Positions 1-8,438 are shown, counted from the stretch's first letter. The stretch is 49,944 nucleotides of DNA from Geminicoccus sp. (GCA_002708995.1 PAPT01000031.1:71902-121845), one strand, 5' to 3'. Numbers and translations are program-made. The notes: a model not told the origin generated them from the letters alone.

Positions 1-2
1 CG

Positions 3-182
3 GTCCACGCGCTGTTCAGCACCAAGGATGCGCTGATCCCGGTAGAGTCGGCCGAAGTGCTGTCCGCTCTGATCCCGCGCGCGACGGTCGAGGTCGTCGA
101 CAACGCCAGCCACGATTTGGTCATGGAGCAGCCTGAGCGCGTCGCCGCAACGGTCGCCAAGCTTATTTCGCCAGATCGCTGA
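3..182 (+). CDS. Alpha/beta hydrolase, C-terminal part (5' end outside window)
   Basis: An open frame runs from the window edge and ends with TGA at 180-182. Its 59 visible residues fit the end of an alpha/beta-hydrolase fold. A STKDALIPVESAE segment matches the position where the family's acidic residue and D-x-(I/V)-P loop lie. NASHDLVMEQPE follows, carrying the conserved C-terminal histidine of the catalytic triad. The substrate cannot be judged from this fragment. Its last 20 bases overlap, on the opposite strand, the end of the malonyl-CoA decarboxylase gene, so the two genes are convergent with overlapping 3' ends. Third positions are strongly G/C, as in neighbouring genes. The assignment is to the fold only. 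Confidence 0.7.
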   Translation, partial: VHALFSTKDALIPVESAEVLSALIPRATVEVVDNASHDLVMEQPERVAATVAKLISPDR

Positions 183-1476
183 TGGGCTTAGAGGCGGTCA
201 CGACGCCGTCGTTGACGTAGGCCTCGTGGTTCTCCTCGACCTTGCTCAGGTCGTAGCGGTAATTGACCATCAGCCCCAGTGCTTCATCCAGACCGCGCGC
301 TGACAGGTTCCCCGCCGGGTTGAGCCGGTCGAGGATGGCGCCGTTGCCCAGATGGAAGCGCGCCACGGGGTCGATCGGCTGGCCGTCGCTGCGCTGCTCA
401 CGCAGGAAATAGCGCGCGGCCAATGGCTCCAGCAGAGAGCGGGCCTCGGCCGACAGCACTTTATCGCCCTGCCAGTCGGGGCTCTTCTGGATCGTCTCCA
501 GCCTCGTGACTGCGGCGGTGGCAGCTGTGTCCTGCCGCGCCCATTTACCAAAGCCCGGCACGGGCGAGAGCGTGCAGAAGGTCTTCAGCCCCGGCAGTTC
601 GCGGGAAAGGTCGCTGGCCACCTGCTTGATCAGGAAGTTGCCGAAGGACACACCGCGCAAGCCAACCTGACAGTTGGTAATCGAGTAGAATACCGCCGTC
701 GTCGCCTGCTCCGCCGTCACTTCCGCGCGGTCGGGGTCAAAGACCTCGTCGATCGCCGCCGGCATGGACTTCATCAGCGCCACCTGCACGAAGATCAGCG
801 GCTTGTCGGGCATGGCGGGGTGGAAGAAGGCGAAGCAGCGCCGGTCCTGCGGCTGTACCCGGCTCTTGAGGTCGTCCCAGCTCTGGATTTCGTGCACCGC
901 CTCGTATTCGAGCAGCTTTTCCAGCACGTTCGCTGGGAACGACCAGTCGATGGCGTAGAGCACCAGAAAGCCGCGGTTGAACCAGGCGTTGAACAGGAAC
1001 TCGAAATCGGCATCGACCCGCTTGAGCTCGGGATAGTCGCGCAGAAGCGGCAGCAGTGCTTCGCGCATATGCACCAGCGCCTCGGTCCCGCCCGGCGCCT
1101 GGTTGAGCTTGCGCAGCAGGCTCCGGCGCTTGGGCTCGACCGTCGCCATCAGGGTTTTCAGCGTCTGCGGAGTGTTGTCGGCAGCGAAGCGGTTCGCGGC
1201 CTGCAGCACCTGATCCGGGGCTGGGTCGAAGTCTGTTGCCAGCCGGGTGAAGAATTCGAGGTGATAGTCCTGATCAAGCGCAGCGTAGGAGGCGAGCACG
1301 TCCTGCGCCAACGCCACGCCGGAGGCTTCACCGGCCGAGCTGATCAGCCGCTGGCATTGTTCGATCAGGCGCTCGGCCGTGGTCGCTGATCCGCCACCGC
1401 CCAGCCACTTGGTGGGGGCGTCGATGATCGACGAAATCAGGGAAGACATCAGACTGGCTCTGGCCATGGGATTCAA
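163..1476 (-). CDS. Malonyl-CoA decarboxylase
   Basis: This gene encodes 437 residues, close to the usual length of bacterial malonyl-CoA decarboxylase (MCD). The enzyme converts malonyl-CoA to acetyl-CoA and CO2 in the cytoplasm. The N-terminal half is the helical MCD region. The C-terminal acetyltransferase-like (GNAT) domain holds CQVGLRGVSFGNFLIKQ, TLSPVPGF near residue 302 and FHLGNGA near residue 374. The last two carry the Ser and His that are catalytic in the family (Ser329 and His423 of the human enzyme, by position). No malonyl-CoA synthetase (matB) or malonate transporter is visible next to it, so the gene may serve malonyl-CoA turnover rather than a complete malonate pathway. A proline tRNA lies just upstream on the same strand. 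Confidence 0.93.
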   Translation of the reverse strand: MNPMARASLMSSLISSIIDAPTKWLGGGGSATTAERLIEQCQRLISSAGEASGVALAQDVLASYAALDQDYHLEFFTRLATDFDPAPDQVLQAANRFAADNTPQTLKTLMATVEPKRRSLLRKLNQAPGGTEALVHMREALLPLLRDYPELKRVDADFEFLFNAWFNRGFLVLYAIDWSFPANVLEKLLEYEAVHEIQSWDDLKSRVQPQDRRCFAFFHPAMPDKPLIFVQVALMKSMPAAIDEVFDPDRAEVTAEQATTAVFYSITNCQVGLRGVSFGNFLIKQVASDLSRELPGLKTFCTLSPVPGFGKWARQDTAATAAVTRLETIQKSPDWQGDKVLSAEARSLLEPLAARYFLREQRSDGQPIDPVARFHLGNGAILDRLNPAGNLSARGLDEALGLMVNYRYDLSKVEENHEAYVNDGVVTASKPISDLAK

Positions 1477-1554
1477 TCCTGCTGCTTATAACGGCTGCCG
1501 AGAACTGCTGTTGAGGTTGATGGTTCGAACAGACTAATGATGTGCGTGGTAAAA

Positions 1555-1631
1555 TGGTCGGGCTGGCGGGGTTCGAACCCGCGACCTCTCGTCCCCCAGA
1601 CGAACGCGCTACCAGGCTGCGCTACAGCCCG
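1555..1631 (-). tRNA. tRNA-Pro (anticodon GGG)
   Basis: Read on the minus strand, 77 nt fold as a tRNA. The acceptor arm CGGGCTG (from 1631) pairs with CAGCCCG. A D-arm with AGCCTGGTAGCGC is followed by anticodon stem TTCGT/ACGAG with loop CTGGGGG, giving anticodon GGG. The T arm contains GGTTCGAACCC, and the 3' CCA is encoded at 1555-1557. The primary sequence resembles bacterial tRNA-Pro closely, including the AGCCTGGTAGCGC D-arm. No integrase gene or direct repeat of the tRNA 3' end is visible nearby, so there is no sign that it serves as an attachment site. Confidence 0.97.
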
Positions 1632-1801
1632 ACTTTGGCTGTACTCACTGACCTAGCGAGGCGAGGCGGGCTTAGCAAGGGATGAATGGCTTCATGTGGG
1701 AAAACCAGTTCTGCGGAATTGACCTGATTGGTGCTACAATCCCAGAGCGGTGCTGGGCGCAATTGCGCCGGTGAATTTGCACCCAAACAATGGAGGATGC
1801 C

Positions 1802-2659
1802 ATGCTGAGGTTCACGTATTTCTTCGTTCCACTGATTTTTCTCTTTGGGTTGTTTGTTGCCCGGCCTGCGGCGGCTGAGTTCGCCGATGTGGCCGGATTC
1901 TGGAAGCTGCTGGGGCAGCAGAACAGTGTGCCGCGCTACCTCAACCTGCGCGGTACGCCGGAGTTTCCGATCCTCGAAGTCGTTGGCAACTGTGACGAAG
2001 GGCTTTGCAGCTGGGGCGCGACCCGGGCCGATTTGCTCTACGATGCAGAGGGCAATGTCGTCCGCTGGCAGGCGTTCATGGAAGTGAACGACGATTTCCA
2101 CGAATTCGATGCCTACCTGATCAATGGCGAAGTGCTGATCGACTATATTGGCGAGCTGGCCTCGACCGACGAGATGATCTCGGCCACGCTGATCTTCGCG
2201 CGGATGAGCGAGGCTGAAGTGGCGGCGCTGGCCGGTGGGGCTGCGGCTGATCCGAGCGGTGTCGTGGCGGATAGCGGTGATGAGCTGGCTGAAGCCGGAG
2301 ACCCCGAAGACGACCCGGTTGTGGCTGATCCGGGGGCTGCGGATGGTGGGGGTGGGGGCGCAAGCCTCGAAGAGCAGATCGTCACCGGGGGACTGGTGCT
2401 CGGTGGACTGCTGCTGCTCAACGCCCTGCTGAATGACGACGGTAAGGCAACGGCGGCGGACCCCGATGATACCTGCGGCAAAACCCCGGTGCTGCCCTAC
2501 ATGGGTCAGAAGTACTTCATCGTTCCTTCGGACCTGATCGAACCCGGCGACCGCGTTCACCCGCAGTCGGCCATGGTCACCATGGATCTGATCCCTTCGC
2601 GTCTGAACATCGTCTATCGCGACGACAACAAGCGCGTGGTGAAAATTGGCTGCTACTGA
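1802..2659 (+). CDS. Secreted protein with C-terminal peptidase-inhibitor I78-like domain
   Basis: The ATG at 1802 is preferred over the in-frame ATG at 1790, because GGAGG at 1792-1796 lies 5 nt before it. The product is 285 residues. It starts with a signal peptide (hydrophobic FVPLIFLFGLFVA, cleavage after RPAAA). An uncharacterised domain of about 125 residues with an NCDEGLCSWG cysteine pair follows. Next come an acidic Gly/Asp-rich linker and a hydrophobic stretch (QIVTGGLVLGGLLLLNALL) that could be a membrane helix. The last 60 residues match the I78 pattern: an early Cys, YMGQ, HPQSAMVTMDLIPSRLNI, and a final Cys that could form a disulfide. Known I78 proteins inhibit serine peptidases such as subtilisin. 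The role of the N-terminal domain is unknown. It converges with the next gene. Confidence 0.75.
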   Translation: MLRFTYFFVPLIFLFGLFVARPAAAEFADVAGFWKLLGQQNSVPRYLNLRGTPEFPILEVVGNCDEGLCSWGATRADLLYDAEGNVVRWQAFMEVNDDFHEFDAYLINGEVLIDYIGELASTDEMISATLIFARMSEAEVAALAGGAAADPSGVVADSGDELAEAGDPEDDPVVADPGAADGGGGGASLEEQIVTGGLVLGGLLLLNALLNDDGKATAADPDDTCGKTPVLPYMGQKYFIVPSDLIEPGDRVHPQSAMVTMDLIPSRLNIVYRDDNKRVVKIGCY

Positions 2660-2712
2660 GTAAGCCAGTGCCCGGGTCTGTTGCTAGAGCGGGCGGGCGT
2701 TGCCCGGCAGGC

Positions 2713-3117
2713 CTAGTACAGCCAGAAGATGAAGTAGGTGTTATGGCCTTCGCAAGGCGCCTTGGTCGAGCGCGCTTCCTTGCGCACGGGGACCCAGCGG
2801 TCACCCATACGCTTTTTGTAACGCAGGCGGGCCGCGGTCCACTTACCGTAACCGACGCCCTTGACTGACCGCTGCCATTCAACGGACCCGCCCGGCCCTA
2901 CCAAGCGGTTCCGGGTATTGGGAAATTCCATCCATTTGCCCAAGGCCTGGTTATTGTACCGCACGTCCACGGAGAGGATGGCGTAGTCGCGGTTGTTCTT
3001 GATGGAAAAGTTAGACCCCTCACACATCATAACCTCGTCGGCGGACTGTGCGTTGGCGGTGCCGGTCACCGTGGCGAGTGCCACGACCAGCGACAGAAAA
3101 ACGGTAATTACCTTCAT
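2713..3117 (-). CDS. Small secreted protein of unknown function
   Basis: The protein has 134 residues and opens with a clear signal peptide (MKVITVFLSLVVALATVTGT, cleavage near ANA-QS). The mature part of about 110 residues is basic and rich in aromatic residues. It has two cysteines, one in VMMCEGSN near its start and one in KAPCEGHN near its end, which probably form a disulfide in the periplasm. GAGG followed 8 nt later by ATG supports the start. The upstream 3118-3260 region is unusually AT-rich for this window and likely holds its promoter. I do not recognise a named family. The gene converges with the I78-like gene, with a GC-rich hairpin-forming stretch (2690-2712) between them. Confidence 0.7.
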   Translation of the reverse strand: MKVITVFLSLVVALATVTGTANAQSADEVMMCEGSNFSIKNNRDYAILSVDVRYNNQALGKWMEFPNTRNRLVGPGGSVEWQRSVKGVGYGKWTAARLRYKKRMGDRWVPVRKEARSTKAPCEGHNTYFIFWLY

Positions 3118-3402
3118 GCCTGTTTCCTCAATGCTAGGTCAGGGTTGAGACGGATGTCGATCAACTGCAGAATTTCATAGAATATAAGTATAAGTTTATT
3201 AAATAACGGCGCCGTGAAGACAATAATCTTCCCCTTTGGCGTAACCCGGTCAGCACGCACCCGCGTGTCAGTGGTCAACACTCAAGCGCTGTGGATATGG
3301 GACCTTCGTCAAAATTGAGCATCGCGCGCGGGCTTGTCCCTGCCTATATTGAAGCGCTGAACCCATTCGCCCTTAGCCGTGCCGATCTGCAGGAGCCTGA
3401 CC

Positions 3403-4836
3403 ATGTCCTACCCTTCCCCTTTTGACCCCTTTGATGTCGTCGTTATCGGCGGTGGGCCCGGTGGCTATGTCGCCGCTATCCGTGCGGTGCAACTGGGACT
3501 GAAAACAGCCCTGATCGAGGGGCGCGGTTCGCTGGGGGGGACCTGCCTGAATGTTGGCTGTATCCCGTCCAAGGCGTTGCTTCATGCCTCCGAGCGCGTG
3601 GCACAGGCTCACCACAGCTTTGCGGATTGGGGCATCCGGCTGGGCAAGATCTCGGTTGATCTGGCGCAGATGATGACCAAGAAAGACGAAGTGGTCGAGG
3701 GGCTGACCTCCGGGATCGAGCTGCTGCTCGCTAAAAACAAGGTCACCTACATCCAAGGCTGGGCGACCCTTGCTGGTGAGGGCCTGGTCAGCGTCGCCGG
3801 GCTTGATGGTAAATCCAGCACGGTCAGCGCCCGGAATATCGTCATCGCCACCGGCTCCCAAGTCACGCCGCTGCCCGGGGTCGAGATCGACGAGAAGCGC
3901 ATCCTGTCGTCGACCGGGGCGCTGTCGCTGGAGAAGGTGCCCAACCATCTGGTGATCATCGGGGCGGGCGTAATTGGCCTCGAACTGGGCTCGGTCTGGC
4001 AGCGGCTGGGTGCGCGGGTCACGGTCGTCGAGTTTCTCAACCGCATCTGCCCGGGCATGGACAACGAAATTGCGCGCCAGTTCCGGCGCACGCTGGAGGG
4101 GCAGGGCCTGACCTTCCGCCTCGGCCAGCGGGTGGTCGAGGCCAAGACCAGCGGTCAGAAGGTCAAGGTGACCATCGAGCCTTCCAAGGGCTTGGCCGAC
4201 GGCGCAGAGGCGGAGACGCTGACCGCCGACAACTTGCTGGTTGCCATTGGTCGCCGCCCTTTCACACAAGCGCTGGGGCTTGAGACGGTGGGTATCGAGA
4301 CCGACAAGCGCGGCACCATTCCCGTCGATGGCGGCTTCCTCACCAGCGCCCCGGGCATTTTTGCCATAGGCGACGTGATCGATGGTCCGATGCTGGCCCA
4401 TAAGGCCGAAAAAGAAGGCGTGGCCGTCGCCGAGATAATCGCCGGCAAGTCCGCCAGCATCGATTATGGCACCGTGCCGGGGATCGTCTACACCGCCCCC
4501 GAGGTCGCCAATATCGGCTTCGCCGAGCAGGATTTGAAGGAAGCCGGCGTGGCCTACAAGGTCGGTAAGTTCCCCTTCAAGGCCAACTCCCGTGCCCGCG
4601 CAATGGGCGAGACCGATGGTATGGTCAAAGTCCTCGCCCATAAGGAGACTGGCCGTATCCTCGGTGCGCACATCCTTGGCAAGGACGCTGGCACGCTGAT
4701 CCACGAGGTCGGTGCGATCATGGAGTTCGGCGGCTCCTACGATGATCTGATCCACGTTATTCACGGCCATCCGACCCTGAACGAGGCGGTCAAGGAAGCC
4801 GCCATGGCGATCGACAAGCGCGCCATCCATGTCTGA
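3403..4836 (+). CDS. lpdA: Dihydrolipoyl dehydrogenase (E3 subunit)
   Basis: This 477-residue flavoprotein reoxidises dihydrolipoamide to lipoamide with NAD+ in the 2-oxoacid dehydrogenase and glycine-cleavage complexes. The start at 3403 is chosen because AGGAG at 3391-3395 precedes it. The FAD-binding GGGPGGYVAAIRA lies at the N terminus, and the redox-active disulfide pair is Cys48/Cys53 in GTCLNVGCIPSK. The NAD site is GAGVIGLELGSVW, the second FAD motif is GIFAIGDVIDGP, and the C-terminal HGHPTLNE supplies the catalytic His456-Glu461 dyad. No E1 or E2 gene is adjacent, so the partner complexes are encoded elsewhere. Its last 8 bases overlap the next gene, which suggests translational coupling. 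Confidence 0.96.
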   Translation: MSYPSPFDPFDVVVIGGGPGGYVAAIRAVQLGLKTALIEGRGSLGGTCLNVGCIPSKALLHASERVAQAHHSFADWGIRLGKISVDLAQMMTKKDEVVEGLTSGIELLLAKNKVTYIQGWATLAGEGLVSVAGLDGKSSTVSARNIVIATGSQVTPLPGVEIDEKRILSSTGALSLEKVPNHLVIIGAGVIGLELGSVWQRLGARVTVVEFLNRICPGMDNEIARQFRRTLEGQGLTFRLGQRVVEAKTSGQKVKVTIEPSKGLADGAEAETLTADNLLVAIGRRPFTQALGLETVGIETDKRGTIPVDGGFLTSAPGIFAIGDVIDGPMLAHKAEKEGVAVAEIIAGKSASIDYGTVPGIVYTAPEVANIGFAEQDLKEAGVAYKVGKFPFKANSRARAMGETDGMVKVLAHKETGRILGAHILGKDAGTLIHEVGAIMEFGGSYDDLIHVIHGHPTLNEAVKEAAMAIDKRAIHV

Positions 4837-5422
4837 GACCACGACTGCAGAGACCGGGTATGGTGCCGAGGCGAAGGCCATGCTGCGGGTGACGGTGTTC
4901 GGGCCGGAGAGTACGGGCAAGACCACGCTTGCGCGGCATCTCTCGCGGCGCTTTGACGGGCTGTATATGCCGGAATTCGGCCGGGTATACACCCACGCGC
5001 TGAGCATTGAAGAAGCAGCGTGGCAGCCCCAGCAGCTTTCCGAGATTGCCAGCCAGCACGCCATGCTGCGCGAGGAAATCGAAGCGCGCGGTGGTACGAG
5101 GCTGATGGTCGAGGATACCGACGTCGTGAAAACCGCGATCTGGTCAGATTTGCTGTGCGGGACCCGCGACCTCGGCTTTGACTGGGACGGGGCGGCGCTG
5201 CCGGACCTTTATCTGCTGCTGACGCCCGAGACGCCTTTTGTCCAGGATGTGATCCGCATGCACGCCCGGCAGGCCCGGCGAGAAGCCTTCTACGATCGCT
5301 GCATCGCTGAACTGGAACGCCGCAGGGCGCGTTTTGCGGTGGTCAGCGGCGCTCACTTTGACCAGCGCACCAGGGCTGCGGAGGCGCTGGTTGCCGATCT
5401 GCTGGGCGAAGAGGGGGCTTAG
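4829..5422 (+). CDS. NadR-like P-loop ATPase/kinase
   Basis: The 197-residue protein has a Walker A motif GPESTGKTT at residues 25-33, near the N terminus. This form is typical of the NadR ribosylnicotinamide-kinase-like AAA_28 family. MVEDTDVVKTAIWSD and LYLLLTPETPFVQDV follow at the spacing expected for that fold. In NadR the domain phosphorylates nicotinamide riboside, but NadR-like ATPases outside NadR are mostly untested. Two starts are possible: ATG 4829, overlapping the end of lpdA by 8 nt, or ATG 4880, preceded by GAGGCGAAGG. Both keep the P-loop. The NMN-adenylyltransferase domain of full-length NadR is absent. Pairing with an NAD-linked dehydrogenase gene is suggestive but proves nothing about function. 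Confidence 0.8.
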   Translation: MSETTTAETGYGAEAKAMLRVTVFGPESTGKTTLARHLSRRFDGLYMPEFGRVYTHALSIEEAAWQPQQLSEIASQHAMLREEIEARGGTRLMVEDTDVVKTAIWSDLLCGTRDLGFDWDGAALPDLYLLLTPETPFVQDVIRMHARQARREAFYDRCIAELERRRARFAVVSGAHFDQRTRAAEALVADLLGEEGA

Positions 5423-5563
5423 CCCGGTGTGTGGGCGCCGTGTCTGCCTGCGCTGCCCATAGGTCCGATAACACCGGAAAGGGTCGTTTTTGCAGTAGTT
5501 TCCTGAACCCACCTGCACCATGTCATAGCCGAACAGCAGACCACGGCTATTGCGAGGTGCACC
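5423..5563 (+). promoter_or_regulatory. Leader of one-carbon operon with inverted repeat before the start codon
   Basis: This 141-base gap leads into the one-carbon operon. It holds a perfect 7-bp inverted repeat, ATAGCCG at 5525-5531 and CGGCTAT at 5544-5550. The repeat ends three bases before the GAGG ribosome-binding site (about 5554-5557) of the gene starting at 5564. Such a hairpin could act as an operator or as an RNA element at the ribosome-binding site. No riboswitch consensus, including a B12 box, is recognisable. This is inference from position and symmetry only. Confidence 0.3.
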
Positions 5564-5872
5564 ATGGCCAGCATGCAGATCATCTACTGGCGCGATATTC
5601 CCACCACCGTACAGATCCGGCAGGGGCGGACCCGCTTCACCGCCAATCTGCCCGAACGCTTCGAAAAGGCCGTGGATGCGGCCGCAATGCGCGATGGCGA
5701 AACCAGCACCGACGACTACCTCGCAGAATTCAAGCGCACCGACCCGGTTGAGGTCGAGGGCGAGGGCGACGCCCTGCAGGCGCTGGCCGACGCCCGGGCG
5801 GCAGAACTCGACGCCGAATTCGACACCGAGCGCCTGCGCACCCTGATTGCCAACGGCGGCCGTGCTGGCTGA
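5564..5872 (+). CDS. 'Virulence factor' family protein (PF13769-like)
   Basis: This acidic 102-residue protein has no signal peptide. The N-terminal MQIIYWRDIPTTVQIRQGR and LPERFEKAVDAAAMRDG segments match the small alphaproteobacterial family that databases label 'virulence factor', a historical name with little functional content. Members are regularly encoded beside a MetF-like reductase and a methyltetrahydrofolate:corrinoid methyltransferase, as here. That context suggests a role in one-carbon transfer or in assembly of the corrinoid methyltransferase system. The C-terminal third is an Ala/Asp/Glu-rich helix. The start is supported by GAGG just upstream. The biochemical function is unknown. 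Confidence 0.75.
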   Translation: MASMQIIYWRDIPTTVQIRQGRTRFTANLPERFEKAVDAAAMRDGETSTDDYLAEFKRTDPVEVEGEGDALQALADARAAELDAEFDTERLRTLIANGGRAG

Positions 5873-6082
5873 GCCAGTGCACGGCAGCGGTGACCGTCGC
5901 CCGGACCTTCCGTGGGTGACGCAGCCGTCAACCGGACGCGGGCGCCAAGCGCCTGAGCGGAGGAGTGTCCGAGCCTTCGCGTGTTCGGGTACGTATCCCC
6001 AAGCCGGTCAGGTCAGACCCTGCAACATCAAAATCAAACACCGATCCATTCTCAGCCCCGATCCATTCAAGGAAGCCAAACG

Positions 6083-6988
6083 ATGACAGACACTAAAGCG
6101 GCGGTGATGAAACTCTTCGGCGACTTTACCGTCGAAACCACGCCGAATTCGGCGGCCAAGATCCCCGACTATAACGCGCGTCTGCGGACCGATACGCCGA
6201 TCTACGTGACCTTCCTGCCCGGTTCGGATGTCTATGAGACGGTGACGCTGGCCAAGCGGCTGCGTGCAGAGGGCTTTAGCCCCATCCCTCATATCGCTGC
6301 GCGTTCGATCCAGTCCGAAGACATGCTGCGCGACATTCTCGACCGCTACGTGGGTGAGGCCGGGGTCGAGCACTTGCTGACCATCGCCGGGGGTGTCGAC
6401 AACCCGCTGGGGCCTTACGACAGCTCGATGGCCGTGCTCGAAAGCGGCCTGATCGATAAGGCCGGCATCCGGCGGGTGTCAGTGGCCGGCCACCCCGAGG
6501 GCTCGCCAGACATCACCGACGAGTTGATCAAGGATGCGCTGGCCTGGAAGAACGGCTTTGCCGAGCGGACCGGCGCCGAGCTGGACATCGTCACCCAGTT
6601 CGCCTTCGAGGCTGAGCCGATCATCGCCTGGGACAAGCGGATCAACGCCGAGGGCAACCGCCTGCCCATCCGCATCGGCCTGCCCGGGTTGGCGACGATC
6701 AAGACCCTGCTCGGGTTCTCGCGTGCGGCCGGGGTCGGTAACTCGATCAAGTTCCTCGTCAAGCGGGCCGCCGACGTCACCAAGTTGATGAGCATCAACG
6801 CACCCGATAAGCAGGTCATCGATCTCGCGCGCTACGCCGCCGAAGACTCTAAGGCGGGGATCAGCGGCGTGCATATGTACGCCATCGGCGGGCTGAAGCG
6901 GACCTCGGCATGGTCCTACGCGCTGCGGGATGGCCTGTTCGAGGTGACGGGCAAAGATCAACTCAAGGTCAGCGTTGACCTCGGCTGA
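6083..6988 (+). CDS. Methylenetetrahydrofolate reductase-like protein (MetF family)
   Basis: The start at 6083 is preceded by AAGGAAG (6069-6075) and gives 301 residues, typical for MetF-type TIM barrels. The N-terminal FTVETTPNSAAKIPD corresponds to the family's first strand with its active-site Glu region. VYVTFLPGSD-type, HLLTIAGGVDNP and VAGHPEGSPD segments follow in the expected order for folate and FAD binding. MetF reduces 5,10-methylene-THF to 5-methyl-THF, or works in reverse in catabolic one-carbon routes. Because it sits between the 'virulence factor' gene and a methyl-THF:corrinoid methyltransferase, oxidation of methyl groups taken from methylated substrates is as likely as methionine synthesis. 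About 210 bases separate it from the gene before it, with no other gene visible there. Confidence 0.85.
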   Translation: MTDTKAAVMKLFGDFTVETTPNSAAKIPDYNARLRTDTPIYVTFLPGSDVYETVTLAKRLRAEGFSPIPHIAARSIQSEDMLRDILDRYVGEAGVEHLLTIAGGVDNPLGPYDSSMAVLESGLIDKAGIRRVSVAGHPEGSPDITDELIKDALAWKNGFAERTGAELDIVTQFAFEAEPIIAWDKRINAEGNRLPIRIGLPGLATIKTLLGFSRAAGVGNSIKFLVKRAADVTKLMSINAPDKQVIDLARYAAEDSKAGISGVHMYAIGGLKRTSAWSYALRDGLFEVTGKDQLKVSVDLG

Positions 6989-7091
6989 GCCATAAGGCGT
7001 CGCGCTCAGGCCAGCGGTCTGCGGCCTGCCAAACAATACCGAAGGTCAACCTCCACGCCCGTGGACCGTCCCTTTACCGGAGTGCCTGAAC

Positions 7092-8021
7092 ATGGCTCAC
7101 ACGATTGTAGCGTCCGCGACCCGCGAGTGGGTTATCGGCGATGACAAGCCCTTTACCGTTATCGGTGAGCGGCTCAATCCGACCAACCGCAAGACCTTCA
7201 TCGAGGAACTGGCAGCCGGGAACTACGAGCGGGTCGAGCGCGATGCCTTGTCTCAGACAGAGGCCGGCGCGCATATGCTCGACGTCAATGCCGGGATCCC
7301 GCCGCATATGGGCGATGAAGTGAAGATCCTCGTGGACATGATCAATCTGGTGCAGTCGCTGACGGATCTGCCGCTGGCCGTGGACAGCTCGGTCAAGCCG
7401 GCGCTGGTCGCCGGTGTCGAGGCCGCCAACGGCCGTCCGCTGATCAACTCGGTCACTGGCGAGGACGAGTCCCTCGAGGTCGTGCTGCCGCTGGCGGCGA
7501 AATACGACTGCCCGGTGGTGGCGATCTGCAACGACGAGACCGGGATTTCGCCCGACCCGGAGGTGCGCTTTGCGGTTGCAAAGAAGATCGTGGAACGGGC
7601 CGCGGATCACGGCATCAAGGCCAATGACATTGTCATAGACCCGCTGGTGATGCCGCTGGGCGCGACGCCGGCTGATGCAGTGCTGACTTACAGCCAGCAA
7701 GCTTTCGCGATCGTCGCCAAGATACGGCGCGAGCTGGGGGCAAACACGACCTGTGGCCTGTCCAACGTGTCCTTCGGCCTGCCCAACCGGCACTGGATGA
7801 ACGGCATCTTTGTTGCTATGGCCGCGGGCTACGGCATGACCTCGGCGATCATGAACCCGCTTCACGCCGAAGAGATGACGTCCGTCCGTGCGGCCGATGC
7901 GCTGCTTGGGCACGACAGCTCGTGTATGAACTGGATGGCGAAGTATCGCGAACCAGCTCCTGAGGGTGCGGACGGCAAGACCCGCGGGCGTCGTGGCGGC
8001 GGTCGTCGCCGGGCTGCCTGA
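7092..8021 (+). CDS. Methyltetrahydrofolate:corrinoid methyltransferase (pterin-binding domain)
   Basis: The 309-residue protein has a dihydropteroate-synthase-like pterin-binding TIM barrel: FTVIGERLNPTNRK, GAHMLDVNAGIP, LPLAVDSSVKPAL and GLSNVSFGLPNR. These are the landmark segments of the methyl-THF-binding half of MetH and of acetogen/methylotroph MeTr proteins. It should move a methyl group between a corrinoid protein and tetrahydrofolate. The homocysteine-binding and cobalamin-binding domains of MetH are absent. Neither a corrinoid protein nor an MttB/MtgB-type substrate methyltransferase is in the window, so the partners must be encoded elsewhere. The tail RGRRGGGRRR is strongly basic, which is odd for this fold and might bind RNA or be disordered. 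A 6-bp hairpin (7007-7028) lies between it and the MetF-like gene. Confidence 0.88.
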   Translation: MAHTIVASATREWVIGDDKPFTVIGERLNPTNRKTFIEELAAGNYERVERDALSQTEAGAHMLDVNAGIPPHMGDEVKILVDMINLVQSLTDLPLAVDSSVKPALVAGVEAANGRPLINSVTGEDESLEVVLPLAAKYDCPVVAICNDETGISPDPEVRFAVAKKIVERAADHGIKANDIVIDPLVMPLGATPADAVLTYSQQAFAIVAKIRRELGANTTCGLSNVSFGLPNRHWMNGIFVAMAAGYGMTSAIMNPLHAEEMTSVRAADALLGHDSSCMNWMAKYREPAPEGADGKTRGRRGGGRRRAA

Positions 8022-8063
8022 TCGGGTTTGCTGCAGAGGCTGGGGTTTCCTTTGGGCCCAAAG

Positions 8064-8272
8064 AGGTTGCGCCGACCTTGTCTCGACCGTTTCGCGGTCT
8101 TCGCCAATGCGTCGCGCAATTCTAAGCTTTGAGCTCAAAGCGGGTTCACCTTTGAGCTTGGTATTCCGGGACCAACAACAAAAAAAGCCACGCCGGGCGA
8201 AGCCTGGCGTGACCGTTTAACTGCGCGTGGGAGGGCTGAAGGCCGCGAAGCGGTCAAGGACAGAGCGTGCCA
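8064..8272 (+). repeat. Dispersed intergenic repeat, copy 1 (about 208 bp, three hairpins)
   Basis: By hand alignment this segment matches the reverse complement of 33628-33835 without gaps over about 208 positions, with roughly 19 differences. It contains a GACCG/CGGTC hairpin near 8086-8100. It also has GCTCAAAG/CTTTGAGC (about 8132-8157), and a longer hairpin with arms 8189-8198 and 8202-8211 (CACGCCGGGC, loop GAA, GCCTGGCGTG). A run of seven A (8180-8186) sits just before the last hairpin, so it would act as an intrinsic terminator only for minus-strand transcription, yet the genes on both sides are plus-strand. No coding potential is evident. The element fills much of the gap between the methyltransferase and DUF6134 genes. 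Confidence 0.85.
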
Positions 8273-8438
8273 CGTGTCTTTGGCTCGGCGGTCAGATGAG
8301 CCCCCCGAGGATCAGAACCCCGGCCTGCTCACCCGGAATTGACCGCTCGTGCCCCTTTTCAGGTCCCGGGAAGGGTCTATTTTGGAAATGGTCAGCCTGA
8401 CAGAAACGTCAGCCGAATACTCCAACCACGTCTGCCGG

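Noticed and set aside
1555-1631. tRNA-Pro as phage attachment site
   Set aside because: No integrase gene, direct repeat of the tRNA 3' end or cluster of mobile genes accompanies it.
5423-5563. Cobalamin riboswitch before the one-carbon operon
   Set aside because: No B12-box sequence or fitting stem series was found, although the operon is corrinoid-linked.
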